Below, piece after piece: positions 23,719 through 36,700 of a DNA stretch of 64,000 bases. The notes under the pieces are model-generated. The model saw only the letters and a program-made list of their open reading frames with translations. It did not search any database and had not been told where the DNA came from. The number at the start of each line of letters is the position of its first letter. Within the stretch, counting starts at the first letter, position 1. A program made the position numbers and the translations under genes. The stretch covers positions 92,553,666-92,617,665 of the forward strand of contig CM038216.1 in NCBI GenBank assembly GCA_021442155.1, written 5' to 3'. Source of the DNA: Cymbidium sinense (taxonomy: Eukaryota > Streptophyta > Magnoliopsida > Asparagales > Orchidaceae).

Positions 23719-26045
23719 AAAACCCTAAACACTAAGCTAAAACTTGATCCCTAAACCTAAAACCTAAACCCTAAACCCTAAAAACTCTAAACCCTAAACC
23801 CTAAACAAAAACCCTAAATAACTAAACCCTAAACCTTTAACCCTTAAACCTAAACCCTAAACCCTAAAAAAAACCCCTAAACCCTAAACCCTATACCCTA
23901 ACCCTAAACCCTAAACCGTAATCCCTAAACTAACCATAAAACCTAAAAAGCTAAAAACCTAAACCTAAACAAAATAAAACATACAAAAACCTAAACCAAG
24001 ATAAAGTAAAATAATAAAATAAAATAAAAAAATAAACTAAAACTTAAACCAAAACCTAAACCTAGAAAGAAAATAAAATAAAAAAATAAAAACTTAAATA
24101 AAAGAAAATAAATAAAAACATAAACTAAATTAAGAAAATAAAAAACTTAAAAATAAAAAACTTAAATAAAATTAAACCTAATGTAAAATTAAAATAAAAT
24201 AAAATAAAAATTAAATTAAAACTTAAACTTAAATAATAAACCTAAAATTAAAATCTAAAAAAAATAAAAGGTAAAATCTAAGCCCTAAACTAAAAAAAAA
24301 AACCTAAACCAAAAATAAAAATAAAATAAACATAAACCTAAACTAAAATAAAGTAAACTAAAATAAATAAAACCTAAATAAAAACCTAAAATAAACTAAA
24401 CCTAAACCTAAATCTAAACTAAATAAAATAAAATAAACTAAAAATAGACCTTAACCTAAACTAACAAACAAAACCTAAATTAAAAACCTAAAACCTAAAC
24501 CTAAAAAAGTAAAATAAAAACCTAAACCTAAATCAAAAATTAAAAAATAAAACCTAAACCTAAAAAATAAAGAAAAAATAAAACTAAACTAAAAAATAAA
24601 CATAAACCTAAACCTAAACCTAAAAATAAACTAAAATGAAAATCTTAAACTAAAATAAAATATAATAAATAAAAATAAAAATTAAACCTAAATAAAAATT
24701 GAAAATAAACTAAATAAACCTAAACTGGGTTTGCTTAATTAAAACACTCTCTACCCCAAACCCTAAACACTAAATCCTAAACTATAAACCCTAAACCCTA
24801 AAACCTAAAGCATAAAACCCTAAACTTAAACCCAAATCCACTGAGCCCAGGCAAAGTCTAAACCACTAAACCCTAAACCATATGCTAAACCCAACCCTAA
24901 AACCTAAACGGACACTAAACTCTAAACCCTAAACCCTAAACCCTAACCACTGACCCCCTCCCTAAACACAAACTACTCACCCTAAATCCTACCCTTTAAA
25001 TCTACCCTAAACCCTAATATATAACCCCTCCCTCCCCACCCTAAACCATATACCCTAAACCCTAAACACTAAATCGAAAACCATAAAAACCTAAACTAAA
25101 TCAAACCTAAAAATAAATTAAATAAAAGTACCTAAATCTAAATAAAAAAAGCCTAAACTAAAATATAAACTAAACCTAAACCTAAACCTAAACCCAAACC
25201 TAAACCTAAGAATAAAATAAAATAAAAAAATTAAAACTAAAATAAAATAAAATAAATAAAATCCTAAACTAAAATAAAAATCAAATAAACTTAAAAATAA
25301 AAAAAACCTAAATAAAATAATAACTAAATGCAAAATAAAAAATAAACTTTAGATATAATAAAATAAAAATAAAATAAAAACCTAAACCTAAAAAATAAAC
25401 CTAAAAATAAAACCTAAAAATAAAAAATAAAACCTAAACCTAAAAAATAAAATAAAAATAAAACTGAGCTAAAAAAAATACACATTAATGTAAACCTAAA
25501 CCTAAAAAATAAACTAAAACAAAAATCCTAAACTAAAAGAAATAAACATAGAATAAAAAAACTAAAATAAATAAAAATAAAAATATAAAATATAATAAGT
25601 AAACCTAAACGTGTTGGTTTAGTTAATTTAAGAAAAACCCTAAATAAAAAATAAAATCTAAACCCTAAACTAAAAAAAACTTAAACCAAAAATAAAAATA
25701 AACATAAACATAAACCAACACTAAAATAAATAAAACCTAAACCTAAACCTAAACCTAAACTAAATAAAATAAAATAAACTAAAAATATACCTAAACCTAA
25801 AATAAAAATAAAACCTAAAAATAAACCTAAAATAAAAACATAAAACCTAAACCTAAAAAAATAAAATAAAAACCTAAACCTAAACCAATAACAAAATAAA
25901 AATAAAATTAAACTAAAAAAAAATTTTAAACCTAAACCTAAAAATAAAATAAATCCTAAACTAAATAAAATAAATAAAAACCTAAATAAAATATAAATAA
26001 ACTAAATTAATAAATTAACTTAATGGGTTTACTTAATTTTTTTAA
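23719..26045 (+). repeat. Telomere-like arrays with three tag sites
   Basis: Alternating clean and decayed tracts. Tags lie at 24721-24742 (GGGTTTGCTTAATT), 25611-25632 (TTGGTTTAGTTAATTT) and 26023-26045 (GGGTTTACTTAATTTT). The last two are only about 410 bases apart, so that unit is internally deleted. A block at 24840-25060 has unusual CCTCCC, GACCC and ACTGA variants. Open frames on the minus strand near 25118-25333 are low-complexity artefacts. Confidence 0.83.
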
Positions 26046-28230
26046 AACCATAAACACCAAAATTAATCACTAAATCATAAACCCCAAACCTTGAACCCTA
26101 AACTCTAAACCCTAAACTGACCTAAACCTAAACCATCCATAAACTTAAATCTTAAACCCTAAACCCTAACCTAACTCTCCCTAAACCCTAAAACATTAAA
26201 CAGTAAGCTAAAACCAAAAAAATCACTGTGTTCTATAGCCTAACACTAAAGCCTAAACCACCCTAATATAACCCTACCTAAAGCAGGATCCTTAAACCCC
26301 AAAACCCTAATCCCTAAAACTAAACCTTGACCAGCAAAAATAACACTACCTAAACCCTAAATCATAAATAAACCCTAAACTCTAAATCTGATCCCTAAAC
26401 CTGACCCTCATTAAACCCTAAACCCTAAACTGATCCTAAACCCACAACCCACACACCCTTAACCTGCTAAACCCAGGCCTAAAATCTATAACCCTATGCC
26501 CTAAATCCTAAGCCATAAAACTTAAACAATAAACCCTAAACCTTAAACCCTAAAAACCTAAAATAAATCAAACCTAAAAATAAAATAAATAAAAAAACCT
26601 AAACATAAATAAAATAAACATTTAAACCTCAACCTAAACCAAAAAATAAAATAAAATAAAATAAATAACAACTTAACTAAAATAAAATAAATAAAAACCT
26701 AAATTAAACTAAAAAATAAAATAAATCTAAAAATTAAAAACCTAAATAAAATAAAAACTAAACATAAAATAAAATTAAAATAAAATAAAAACTTAAACTG
26801 AAAAAATAAACCTAAAAAAAATATAAAACCTAAACCTAATAAATAAAAAAAATTAAAATTAAACTAAAAAATAAATATGAACCTCACATAAACCTAAAAA
26901 ATAAACTAAAAAAAATCATAAACTAAAATAAAAAACATACAATAAATAAACTAAACTGAATAAAAATAAAAAAAAACCTAAATAGAAATATAAAATAAAC
27001 TAAAGAAACTAAATAAACCTAAGCGAACAAGTTTACTTAATTTTAAAAAAAAAAACTAACCCTAAACCCTAAATAATAAATACTAAACACAAAACCCTAA
27101 CCCTTAAACCCTAAACCCTAAAACAAACCCTAAACCCCAAAACCATAAACCCTAACGCCTAAACACTATACCCTACCCTAAACCCTAAACCTAAACCCTA
27201 ACTAAACCCACCCAAAATTCCTAAACCCTAAAATCAACCCTAAACACCAAACCCTAACCTACCTGTCAGGCAGACCCACTAAACTTTGACCTAAACCCTA
27301 AACCTACCCTAAACCCTAAATCAGACTAACCCTAAACTGACCTCAACCCTAAACCCTAACCATAAACTAAAAAACTTAAACTAAATCAAACCTAAAAAAA
27401 ATAAAATAAATAAAAAAACCTACACATAAATAAAATAAAAACCTAAATAAAAACCTTAACTTAAACCACAACCTAAACATAAAAATAAAATAAAATAAAA
27501 AATAAGATCTAAACTAAAATAAAATAAATAAAAACCTAAACTAAACTAAAAAATAAAATAAACCTAAAAATAAAAACCAAAATAAAATTAAAACTAAATG
27601 TAAAATAAAATAAAATAAAATAAAAACTTAAACCTAAAAAATAAAACTAAAATAAACTAAAACAAACGAAAAATAAAAAATATAAAAAATTAAACTAAAT
27701 AAAACCTCAAATAAAAATAAAATAAAAAATTCTAAACTAAAATAAATAAACATAAAATAAATAAAATAAACTAAATAAAATAAAAAAAATAAACCTAAAT
27801 AGAAATATAAAATAAATTAAATATACTAGATAAACCTAGACCTGGTTTGCTCAGTTTTTAAAACCCCTAAACCCTAAACCCAAAATCCTAAACACTAAAT
27901 ACTAAATCCTAAACCCTAAACCCAACTAAACCCCAAAATCCTACCAAAGCCTAAACCTAAAAACCCTAAATCCAAACCTAAACCCTAAAACAACCCCAAA
28001 TACTACCATGAGCACTCCCCCTATAATCCCCACTCTACCTACCACACCTGATCTCCTCCTCTCTCCTACCCAGGCCACACCCTCTAAACCTAAACCAAAC
28101 CTAAACCTACCCAAATCTAAACCCTGGACCACTGACCTACCGGGACCATGACTAAACCCTGGGCCCTAAACCCTCTAAACCTACCAGGCCCTAAACTCCA
28201 CTAAACCCAAACCTAAACTAAATCAAAATT
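26046..28230 (+). repeat. Variant-rich telomere-like arrays with two tags
   Basis: Clean and variant repeats alternate with decayed tracts tagged at 27023-27050 and 27841-27863 (the latter diverged, GGTTTGCTCAGTTTTT). The C-rich parts (26090-26540, 27150-27370, 27860-28200) carry many GACC, CAGGC, TGGGCC and CTCCCC variants instead of plain CCCTAAA. The minus-strand open frame at 27941-28132 is repeat-derived. Confidence 0.8.
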
Positions 28231-31200
28231 AAAAATAAAATAAATAAAAAAACTAAACCTAAATTAAATAAAAAACTAAACTAAAATCTAAACCTAAACC
28301 TAAACCTAAAAGTAAAATAAAATAAATATTAAAAACTAAACTAAAATAAAATAAATAAAAACCTAAATTAAACTAAAAAATAAAACAAACCTAAAAATGA
28401 AAAACCTAAATAAAAGTAAAAACTAAACATAAAATAAAAGTAAAATACACCGAAAATAAAATAAAGTAATAACTAAATAAAAACATAAACCTAAAAAATA
28501 ATATCTAAACTTTAATCTAAAAAAAAACCTAAACCTAAAATAAACAAAATAAAATAAACGTAAACTTAAACTAAAATAAACTAACCTAAACTAAATAAAA
28601 CCTCAACCCTAAACCCTAAACTCTAAACTCTAAACCCTAAACCCTAAACCCAAAAACCTAAAGAAAATAAATAAATAAATAACCTAAACCTATATAAAAT
28701 AAAATAGAAACCTAAACTAAAACCTAGACATAAAGCTAAACCTAAACCGTAAAATTAAAAAAATAAAAAGTGAAAACTAGACTAAAATAAAATAAATACA
28801 GACCTAAACTGAACAAAAAAAATAAAATAAATCTAAAAATAAAAAACCTAAATAAAATAAAAACTAAATGCAAAGTAAATATAAAATAAAACTAAAATTA
28901 AATTAAATAAAAACTAAATAAAAACTTAACCCCAAAAAATAAACTAAAATAAAAAATAAAACATAAACCCTAAACTAAAAGAAAACCTAAACCTAAAATA
29001 ATCATAAACCTCACCTAAAATAAACTAAACTAAAATAAATAAAATCGAAACCCTAAACCCTAAACCCAAAACCCAAAACCCAAAAGCCTAAACCTAAATT
29101 AAATAAAAAATAAATAAATAAAATATAAAAACTAAACCTAAATAAAAAAATAATAATAATAACCTAAATTAAAACCTAAACCTAAACCTAAAAATAAAAT
29201 AAAATAATAAAACAAAAACTAAACTAAAATAAAAATAAATAAAAAATAAAAACTAAACTAAAATAAGTTAAATTAAAATTTAAACTAAACTAAAAAAATA
29301 AAATACGCCTAAAAATAAAAACCTAAATAGAATAAAAACCTAAACTAAAACCTAAACTTAAACCTAAACCTTAACCTTAAAATAAAATAAAATAAAAAGT
29401 GAAAACTAAACTAAAATAAAATAAATAAAAACCTAAAATAAAATAAAAAATAAAATAAACTTAAAAATAAAAAGCTTAAATAAAATAAAAACTAAACCTA
29501 AAATAAAAATAAAATAAACCTAAAATTAAATTAAATAAAAACCTAAACCCAAAAAATAAACTTAAAAATAAAAAAATAAAACTGAAACCCTAAACTAAAA
29601 AAAAAAATAGAAGCCTTAAAGCCTAAACCCAAAACCCTAAACCCTAAAATACTAAACCCTAAACCCTAAAAACCTAAAAAGCTAAATCTAAATTTAATAA
29701 ACTCGAAAATAAATCAAATAAAAAACTTAAACCTAAATAAAAATAATAATAAAATAAAAGAAAAACCTAAACAAAAACCTAAACCTAAACCTAAACCTAA
29801 AGCTAAACCCAAAAATAAAAAAAATTATAAAATAAAAACTAAACTAAAATAAGATAAATAAAAAATAAAAACTAAACCAAAATAAATTAAATTAAAATCT
29901 AAAATAAATTAAAAAAAATAAAATACACCAAAAAATAAAAAACCTAAATAAAATAAAAACTGAACATAAAATAAACATAAAATAAACCTAAAATAAAATA
30001 AATAAAAACTAAATAAAAACCTAAACCTAAAAAATAAACCTAGAAATAATGCATGATAATAAACAAAAAATAAAACCTAAACCCTAAACTAAAAAAAAAA
30101 ACCTAAACCAAAAATAAACAAAATAAAATCAACATAAACCTAAACTAAAATAAACAAAATTAAATTAAATAAATCCTAAATCCTAAACCTTAAACCCTAA
30201 ATCCTAAAAAACCCTAACCCCTACCACTGACCAAACCTAAACCATAACCATAAACACTAAACACTAAACCCTAAAATTAAACCCTAAACCTAACCCTCTA
30301 AACTCAACCCTAAACCCTAAACCCTAAATCATAAACCACCCAACCCTAAAACTTACAACCTTAAACCTTAAACCATAAACCCCACCTAAATCTTAAACCA
30401 TCCTAAACTTAAACCCTAAAACCTAACCTAAACCTAAACTAAATAAAACCTAAACATAAAAATAAGTAAATTCTGTATATAAGATAAAATAAAAATAAAG
30501 ACTAAACCTAAACCCTGAACCTAAACCTAAACCTAAACCTTAACCTTAACCTAAACATAAAATAAAATAAAAGATAAAATAAAATAAAGAAAACCTAAAC
30601 TAAACTAAAAATAAAACAAACCTAAAATAAAACCTAAATATAATAAACCTAAACATAAAATAAAAATAAAATAAACTTAAAATATAAATAAAATAAAAAC
30701 AAAATTAAAACCTAAACCTAAACAATAAACCTAAAAATAAAACCTAAAATAAATAAAAAATAAACCCTAAACCTTAAACTAAAAAATAAAACTTAAACCT
30801 AAAAAAAAATAAAAATAAACCTAAACCTAAACTAAAATAACTAAAACCTAAACCAAAACCTAAAATAAACTAAAGCTAAACATAAACCTAAACTAAATAA
30901 AATTAAATGTACTGAAAATAAACTTAAACCTAAACTAAAAAATAAAACCTAAAAATAAACCTAAAATAAAAAACTAAAACCTAAACCTAAAAAAATAAAA
31001 TGAAAACCTAAACCTAAACCTAAACCTAAAAATAAAAAATAAACCATAAAAATAAAAAATAAAATAAAAATAAAACTAAAATAAAAAATAAACAGAAACC
31101 TAAACCTAAACCAAAAAAAAAAAAACTAAAATAGAAAACCTAAACTAAAATAAATAAACTAAATAAAAATAAAAAATAAACCTAAATAAAAAGATAAAAT

Positions 31201-31250
31201 AAACTAGAAAAACCTAAACTTACAGATTTACTTAATTTTTTTTTAAAAAA
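28231..31250 (+). repeat. Long decayed telomere-like tract, tagged at its end
   Basis: Mostly ATAAA/CTAAA/CCTAAA units with short islands of CCCTAAA at 28600-28650, 29040-29080, 29610-29670 and 30175-30430. The tag CAGATTTACTTAATTTTTTT closes it at 31221-31245. No gene is seen. Confidence 0.84.
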
Positions 31251-32888
31251 AATTGTAAACCCTAAACCCTAAATACTAAATCCTAAACCCTAAACCCAAA
31301 ACACTAAACCCTAAAACTAACCCTAAACTCTAAACCCTAAACCTATAATCTTAAACCCTAAACCCTAAACCCTAAACAGCCCTAAATACTAAACCCTAAA
31401 CCCTAAACAAACCCTAAACCATAAATTATAAACCCTAAACCCTAAACTAAAACCTAAACTTAAATTAAAAAATCTAAAACTAAACCAAAAACTAAATAAA
31501 CTAAAACCTTAAACATAAAAACACTAAAATCAAAACCTAAATCTAAACCTAAAAAAACCTAAATAAATAAACTAAAAAATCAACATAAATAAACCTAAAT
31601 AAACTAAATAAATAAACCTAAACCTAAACCTAAACTAAATAAACCTAAACATAAAATAAAATAAAACCTAAACCTAAACTGCACTAAAAGCTAAAACCTA
31701 AACATAAACCAAAACATAAAATAAATAAATAAAATAAATAACTAAACTTAAACCTAAACATAAATAAATAAATTAAAAAAAATGAAAGATAAATAAATAA
31801 ATAAAATAAAACCTAAACTTAAACCTAAACCTAAACTACACTAAACTAAATAAACCAAAATAAACCTAAACCAAAACCTAAATATAAAAACGACCTAAAC
31901 CTAAACCTTTCACCTAAAAAAACCTAAAGCTAAACCAAAGCACTAAAACTAAAAAAAACCTAAACCTAAACTAAACTAAATAAAATAAACCTAATAGTAA
32001 AACCTAAACCTAAACTAAATAAAAAAATAAAAATAAATTGAAAATAACCTAAACCTAAAGCTAAAACTTAAACCTAAACCTAAACCTAAACTAAACCTAA
32101 AATAAACTTGGCCTAAACCTAAAACCTAAACCTAAACTTAAACTTAAACCTAAACTAAATAAATATATAAAATAAAACCTAATAAACTAAAACCTAAACT
32201 AAAATAAACTAGACTAAAACTAACCTAAAGATTAAAATAAAATAAAACATAAACCTAAACCTAAACTTAAACTAAACCTCAATAAATAAATCTATACTTA
32301 AACCTAAACTAAAATAAATAAAATTACCTAAAAATAAAATAAAATAAAATAAACTAAAACCTAAACCTGCCTAAACTTAAACCTAAACTAAACCTAAAAA
32401 ACCTAAACTAAAATAAACTAAACTTAATTAAAGAAATAAAACATAAACTTAAACCTAAACCTAAACCTAAATAATAGAATCTAAAAAAAAACTAAATAAA
32501 CTAAAAAATAAATTAAATAAACCCAGTCTAAATAAAACGTAAACCTAAACCCTAAACTTAAACTAAATAAGAAAATAAACCTAAACTAAACCTAAAAACC
32601 TAAACCTAAACCTAAACTTAAACCTAAATAAACCTAAAACCTAAACCTAAATAAACCCTAAACTCTAAACTAAGCCTAAACCCATGCACACTAAACCCTA
32701 AACCCTACAAATCTAAATCCTAAGCCCTAAACCCTAAACCCTAAAACTTATAATCCTAAACCCTAAACACTAAACCCTAAACCACACCCTAAACCTAAAC
32801 CTTGCCTAAACCTCCCTAAACCTAAACCTAAACCCAAAACCCTAAACCCTAAACCCCAAACCCTAAACCCTAAAAACCTAAAAACCTA
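31251..32888 (+). repeat. CCCTAAA array and CCTAAA-rich tract
   Basis: Clean repeats (31258-31440) pass into a long tract dominated by CCTAAA and AATAAATAAAC units (31450-32650) with a different texture from the tagged units and no tag. Clean repeats return at 32650-32880 before GRP copy K. Confidence 0.82.
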
Positions 32889-33219
32889 AGAACCGATCTG
32901 ATGGAGGATATAATCATGGTGGTGGTGGAGGGAGATATCAGGAATATGATAGTGGATCCCCCTACTAGAGTGGCTGGGGTGGTTGTGATGGGAACTGGAG
33001 AAACAAAAGAATGATCGATCTGATATACTACTTCTTGAACTATGTCTTTATAGTATGGAAAGTTCTAGTTATCTTGAATTTTTGATCTACTTTATGCGTG
33101 CACATTTTTTATCTATGTTGTCACTTATGTCTTAGAAAACTTAGTGTGTTACTTGGTTGATGAAATAGATAAGAAGAAATGTTGAATCTAAATTTATTCT
33201 CTGTTAGGAAAAAAAAACC
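32889..33219 (+). pseudogene. GRP retrocopy K, more strongly 5'-truncated
   Basis: Starts late in the glycine-rich tail: DGGYNHGGGGGRYQEYDSGS, then PY, a stop (TAG), and SGWGGCDGNWRN. The terminal GNWRN is intact here, but its stop codon is changed to AAA so the frame reads on. The family 3' UTR follows (TCTTTATAGTATGGAAAG to GAAGAAATGTTGAATC) with a long A-run joining CCAAAAACCTTAAAC. There is no leader phrase upstream, so this copy either has a different 5' breakpoint or lost its start. Confidence 0.87.
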
Positions 33220-34349
33220 AAAAACCTTAAACTCTAAACTAAAACTTGAACCCTAAACCTAAAACTGAAACCATAAACCTTAAACCCTAAACCATAAAAC
33301 ACTAAACCCTAAACCCTTAACCTGAAACCCTAAACTAATCAACTAAACTAAAAAATTAAATAAACCTAAATAAAATAAAGCCATACGTAAAATAAAAATA
33401 AACTAAACTTAAAATAAAATAAAATAATACTTAATAAAAACATAAACCTAAAAAGAAAACCTAAACCCTAAACTAAAAAATAACCTAAACATGAAATAAA
33501 TAAAATAAAATAAACTTTAAGATAAACTAAAATAAACTAAACTAACATAAACAAAACCTAACGCTAAACCTAAAATAAACTAATCCTAAACCCTAAACTA
33601 AATAAAATAAAATAAACTAAAAATAAAGTTAAACCTAAACTAAAAAATAAAACCTAAAAAATAATCCTAAAAATAAAAACCTAAAATCCTAAAAAAAAAC
33701 CAAAACCTAAACCTAAACCAAAAAATAAAAAATAAAACCTAAACCTAAAAAGAAAATAATAATAAAAACTAAAGTAAAAAATAAACATAAACCTAAACCT
33801 CAACCTAAAAATAAACTAAAATGAAAACCTTAACTAAAATAAATAAACTAAACTAAATAAAATAAAAAAAACAAGTTTAAAATAATCAAATACACTAAAA
33901 TAAAATTAACTAAATAAACCTAAACCTATTTGCATGATTTAAAAAAGAACCCTAAACCTTAAATCATAAACACTAAACCCTAAAATGTAAACCCTAAACC
34001 TACAACCCTTAACCTTAAACCCTAAACCCTAAACCCTAAACCCTAAACTAACCCTAAACCCTAAATCCTAAACCTTAACCTTATCCCTAAACCCTAAATC
34101 CTAAACCATAAACCATAAAAAATCTTAAACCTTAAACCCTAAAACCCAAACCCTAAACCCTAAACCCAAAAAAACCATGAACCCCAAACCCTAATATAAC
34201 CCAAACACCTAAAGCACCTTAAACCTAAACCCCAAACCCTAAACCCTAAGCCCTAAACCCTAAACCCTAAACCCTAAACCCTACCACTCTAAACCCTAAA
34301 CCCTAAACCCTACATCCTTAAAACCCTCAAAACCCTAAACCCTAAACTT
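33220..34349 (+). repeat. Telomere-like arrays with a diverged tag
   Basis: Short clean repeats, a decayed tract (33355-33925) ending in a diverged tag (CTATTTGCATGATTTAAAAAAG, 33926-33948), then about 400 bases of fairly clean CCCTAAA up to the second LINE. Confidence 0.83.
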
Positions 34350-36207
34350 ATTTTCACATTTTGGCCTAAGATGAGTTATGGCTTTGACCTCTTGCCTTTG
34401 GGTTGGCTTGGTTTTTTTTAGCCTGGTGGCTATTGTCTTCTTTGCCTTGTTACTCGAGTTACTGGTAGATAAGATGGTTATTTACTCTAGCTTTATTCAA
34501 TTTTTTGCACTGGTTGGTTTGTTGGTTCTCCTATTGAAGTCAAATTACTTTTTGCTAGTTTTTCATGGTTGGATGGGTGGCCTTCCTAGTGGGAACTGTT
34601 GTTGGTTGTTGCCTTTCTAGGCCATTTTTGTGGAATTTCCTGGCTGCTTCTTTGGGGGTTGCCTGCATGTTCCTTATTGTTTGTTGCTAGATTCTTCTTT
34701 TGCCTTGGTTTTGTGTTGGGTTATTCTCTTGGGATTAGCCTCTGTTGGGTGCATTATTTGCAACACTTTTTTTTTGTTATTATGCTTCCTGTTCAATTAC
34801 TCTTCGTTGCTGGGAAAGTTTGGTTTTTTGGCTGGTCCTGGCTAGCTACTATTGTTGCCTTTCTATGGTGGTTGTGCTTCTTTTTGTGTGGAGCTTTATT
34901 GGTTTTCTAGTTTTCATTGGCTACTAAGGATGCTTCCTTTGTTGGTTACTTATGATGGGTTATTCTCTGGTGGTTGCCTTATGGCTATTTTAGTTAGCTG
35001 TTTGGTTGGAGGACTTGCAGTTATCTTTGAAATCTTGGTTGGTTGATTTTTTCCTTGTTGGTCTTTTCCTTCATTTTGGATAATTTCCTGGAGCCTTTTG
35101 TTGTGTTGGTCGAACTTTTGTTGATCCTTTTGGATTTGACTTTTTGGTTTCTAGTGGTTAGTGGCTGCCTTTGTCTCTCTTTTGTGTGGTTGTTTTGTCT
35201 TATGGTCATTTGTAATGGCTGCAGCTTATGTTTCCTTCAGTTGATGGATTCATTTTTGAGCTATTTAGTCATTTGTGGTTGTTCAACTTGGTTAGGTTTG
35301 GTGACGGCTACTTATTAGGACTTTGGCTTGAAGGCTCCTCTCTTGGTTTTGTTGGTTGTTTCTTTGTTAATTAGCATGGGTCAGGTGCTTGCTGATGGTT
35401 GGTTCTGGTTTTCCCTAGTTTGGAGCTTGGATGAGTATTTGCATAATGGTGTTGTTGGTGTTCTGACTTTGTTCTAGCCTCCCTCTAGGTTATTGTGATT
35501 AGTCTATTGTGGTTTTCATTTGGTGGTTTGGCTACAAGCTAGTTGTTGCTCGGTTGCTCTTTATTTAATGGTTCAAGATCTAGAACTCTAAGAACTGCTG
35601 GCCTTGGATGTTTGCTTGTATGTTATCTTTGGCTATGATGGCTTTGATGTTACTCACCTGTTCTGTCTAGTTGGTAGCATTACATATGATTGTAACCCTT
35701 CTTTATGAATTTTGGATGCTCATATGATTTGTTGCCCCTTGAGATGATCTTAACTGAGCCTGAGCCTTCTCTTTCTCAACTCTCTCCTTTTCCTATCTTT
35801 ATCCTTATCCATTTTAGCTATGACTTTTTCCTTCGTAGTGTTTTGTAGATTTCTTTTATAGGTTGGAACTTTACATAGGGAATGGTCATTACTCAGCCAA
35901 ACCAAGTGTTGTTGTTGAGGATCTTGCTTATTTTGCTTTCTCAAAGGAATCATGAATTGTTGCTGACTCATCCTTTTACTATTTTTAGGATTTGTTTTAG
36001 TCTTACTATGTGTCTTTTTCTCTTATTCTTTTTAGCTATTGTATTTGCTCTTTTGTTTTCTTTTTTTTTACAAATGTACTTAAATGGGGGTTTTGCTCTT
36101 TAGGTTTCTTGTAGCTCTGAGCAAAGTAGAATTTTAGAGCTTTACCCTTTTTAAGGACATTGTATCTTTTCCTTTTATTGTAATAAAATTCTAACTTTCC
36201 CAAAAAA
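34350..36207 (+). mobile_element. Second LINE copy, 5'-truncated to its T/G-rich 3' part
   Basis: A T/G-rich block with the same texture as 2961-4211 (TTGGTTGG, GGTTGCC and CTTTGG words). Near 35690-35755 it has TTGTAACCCTTCTTT and TTGCCCCTTGAGATGATC words that line up with 3708-3775 of the first copy. It ends with AATAAA (36182-36187) and an A-run before ACCCAAAACACAAAACCC and CCCTAAAC. No ORF1 knuckle and no reverse transcriptase are present. The many overlapping hydrophobic open frames (34378-35318 plus strand, and 35021-35209 and 35750-35971 minus strand) look like composition effects. Sense is again the CCCTAAA strand. Identity as the same family is moderately certain. It could instead be a different T/G-rich retrotransposed transcript. 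Confidence 0.65.
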
Positions 36208-36519
36208 ATACCCAAAACACAAAACCCTAAACCCTAAACCCAAAAACCAAAACCCTAAACACGAATCTCTAAACCCTAAACCTCAAACCCTAAAAAGCTA
36301 AAAACATAAACCTAAACCTTAAGCTTAAACAAAAATAAAATTAAATAATAAAATGAAATAAAACTAAAACCTTCAGCTTAACCTAAACCTAAAAAAGAAA
36401 ATAAAATAAAAAATAAAAATAAAATAAACAAAAATAAATAATTAATTAATTAAATAAACAAAAATAAATAAACTCGAAACCCTAAACTGAAAAAATAAAC
36501 CTTAAAATAAAACTTAAAA
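36208..36519 (+). repeat. Short CCCTAAA array and decayed tract
   Basis: CCCTAAAC repeats to about 36300, then decayed ATAAA units, including TTAATTAATTAAAT, leading directly into a GRP 3' UTR fragment. Confidence 0.82.
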
Positions 36520-36700
36520 GTTATGGAATAGTGTCTTTATAGTAGAGACGGTTCTAGATATCTAAGGTTTTTGATTTGCTCTATGTGTGCTCATTTTCTA
36601 TCTACGTGGTCGTTTATGTCGTAGAAAACTTGGTGTGTTATTGGTTGACGAAATTGAAAAGAAAAAATGTTGAATCTGAATTTATTTTCTCTTAAAAAAA
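36520..36700 (+). pseudogene. GRP 3' UTR-only copy L
   Basis: Begins GTTATGGAATAGTGTCTTTA, the point a little after the GRP stop codon, and keeps the full 3' UTR: GTAGAGACGGTTCTAG, TTTTTGATTTGCTCTATG, AACTTGGTGTGTTATTGG, AAATGTTGAATCTGAATT. The A-run joins GCTACAAACCCTAAAC. No coding part remains. Copy M has the same start and the same GCTAC/CTAC junction, so the two share a common ancestor. Confidence 0.86.

Noticed and set aside
25118..25333. Minus-strand Phe/Tyr/Leu-rich open frame
   Set aside because: It is the reverse complement of decayed telomere-like repeats and has no coding evidence.
27941..28132. Minus-strand Gly/Phe/Arg-rich open frame
   Set aside because: It is derived from TTTAGGG-type repeats, whose translation gives FRV/LGF/*G-like periodic peptides.
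34378..35318. Cluster of overlapping hydrophobic open frames
   Set aside because: Same T/G composition effect in the second LINE copy. Five frames overlap and none has a recognisable domain.
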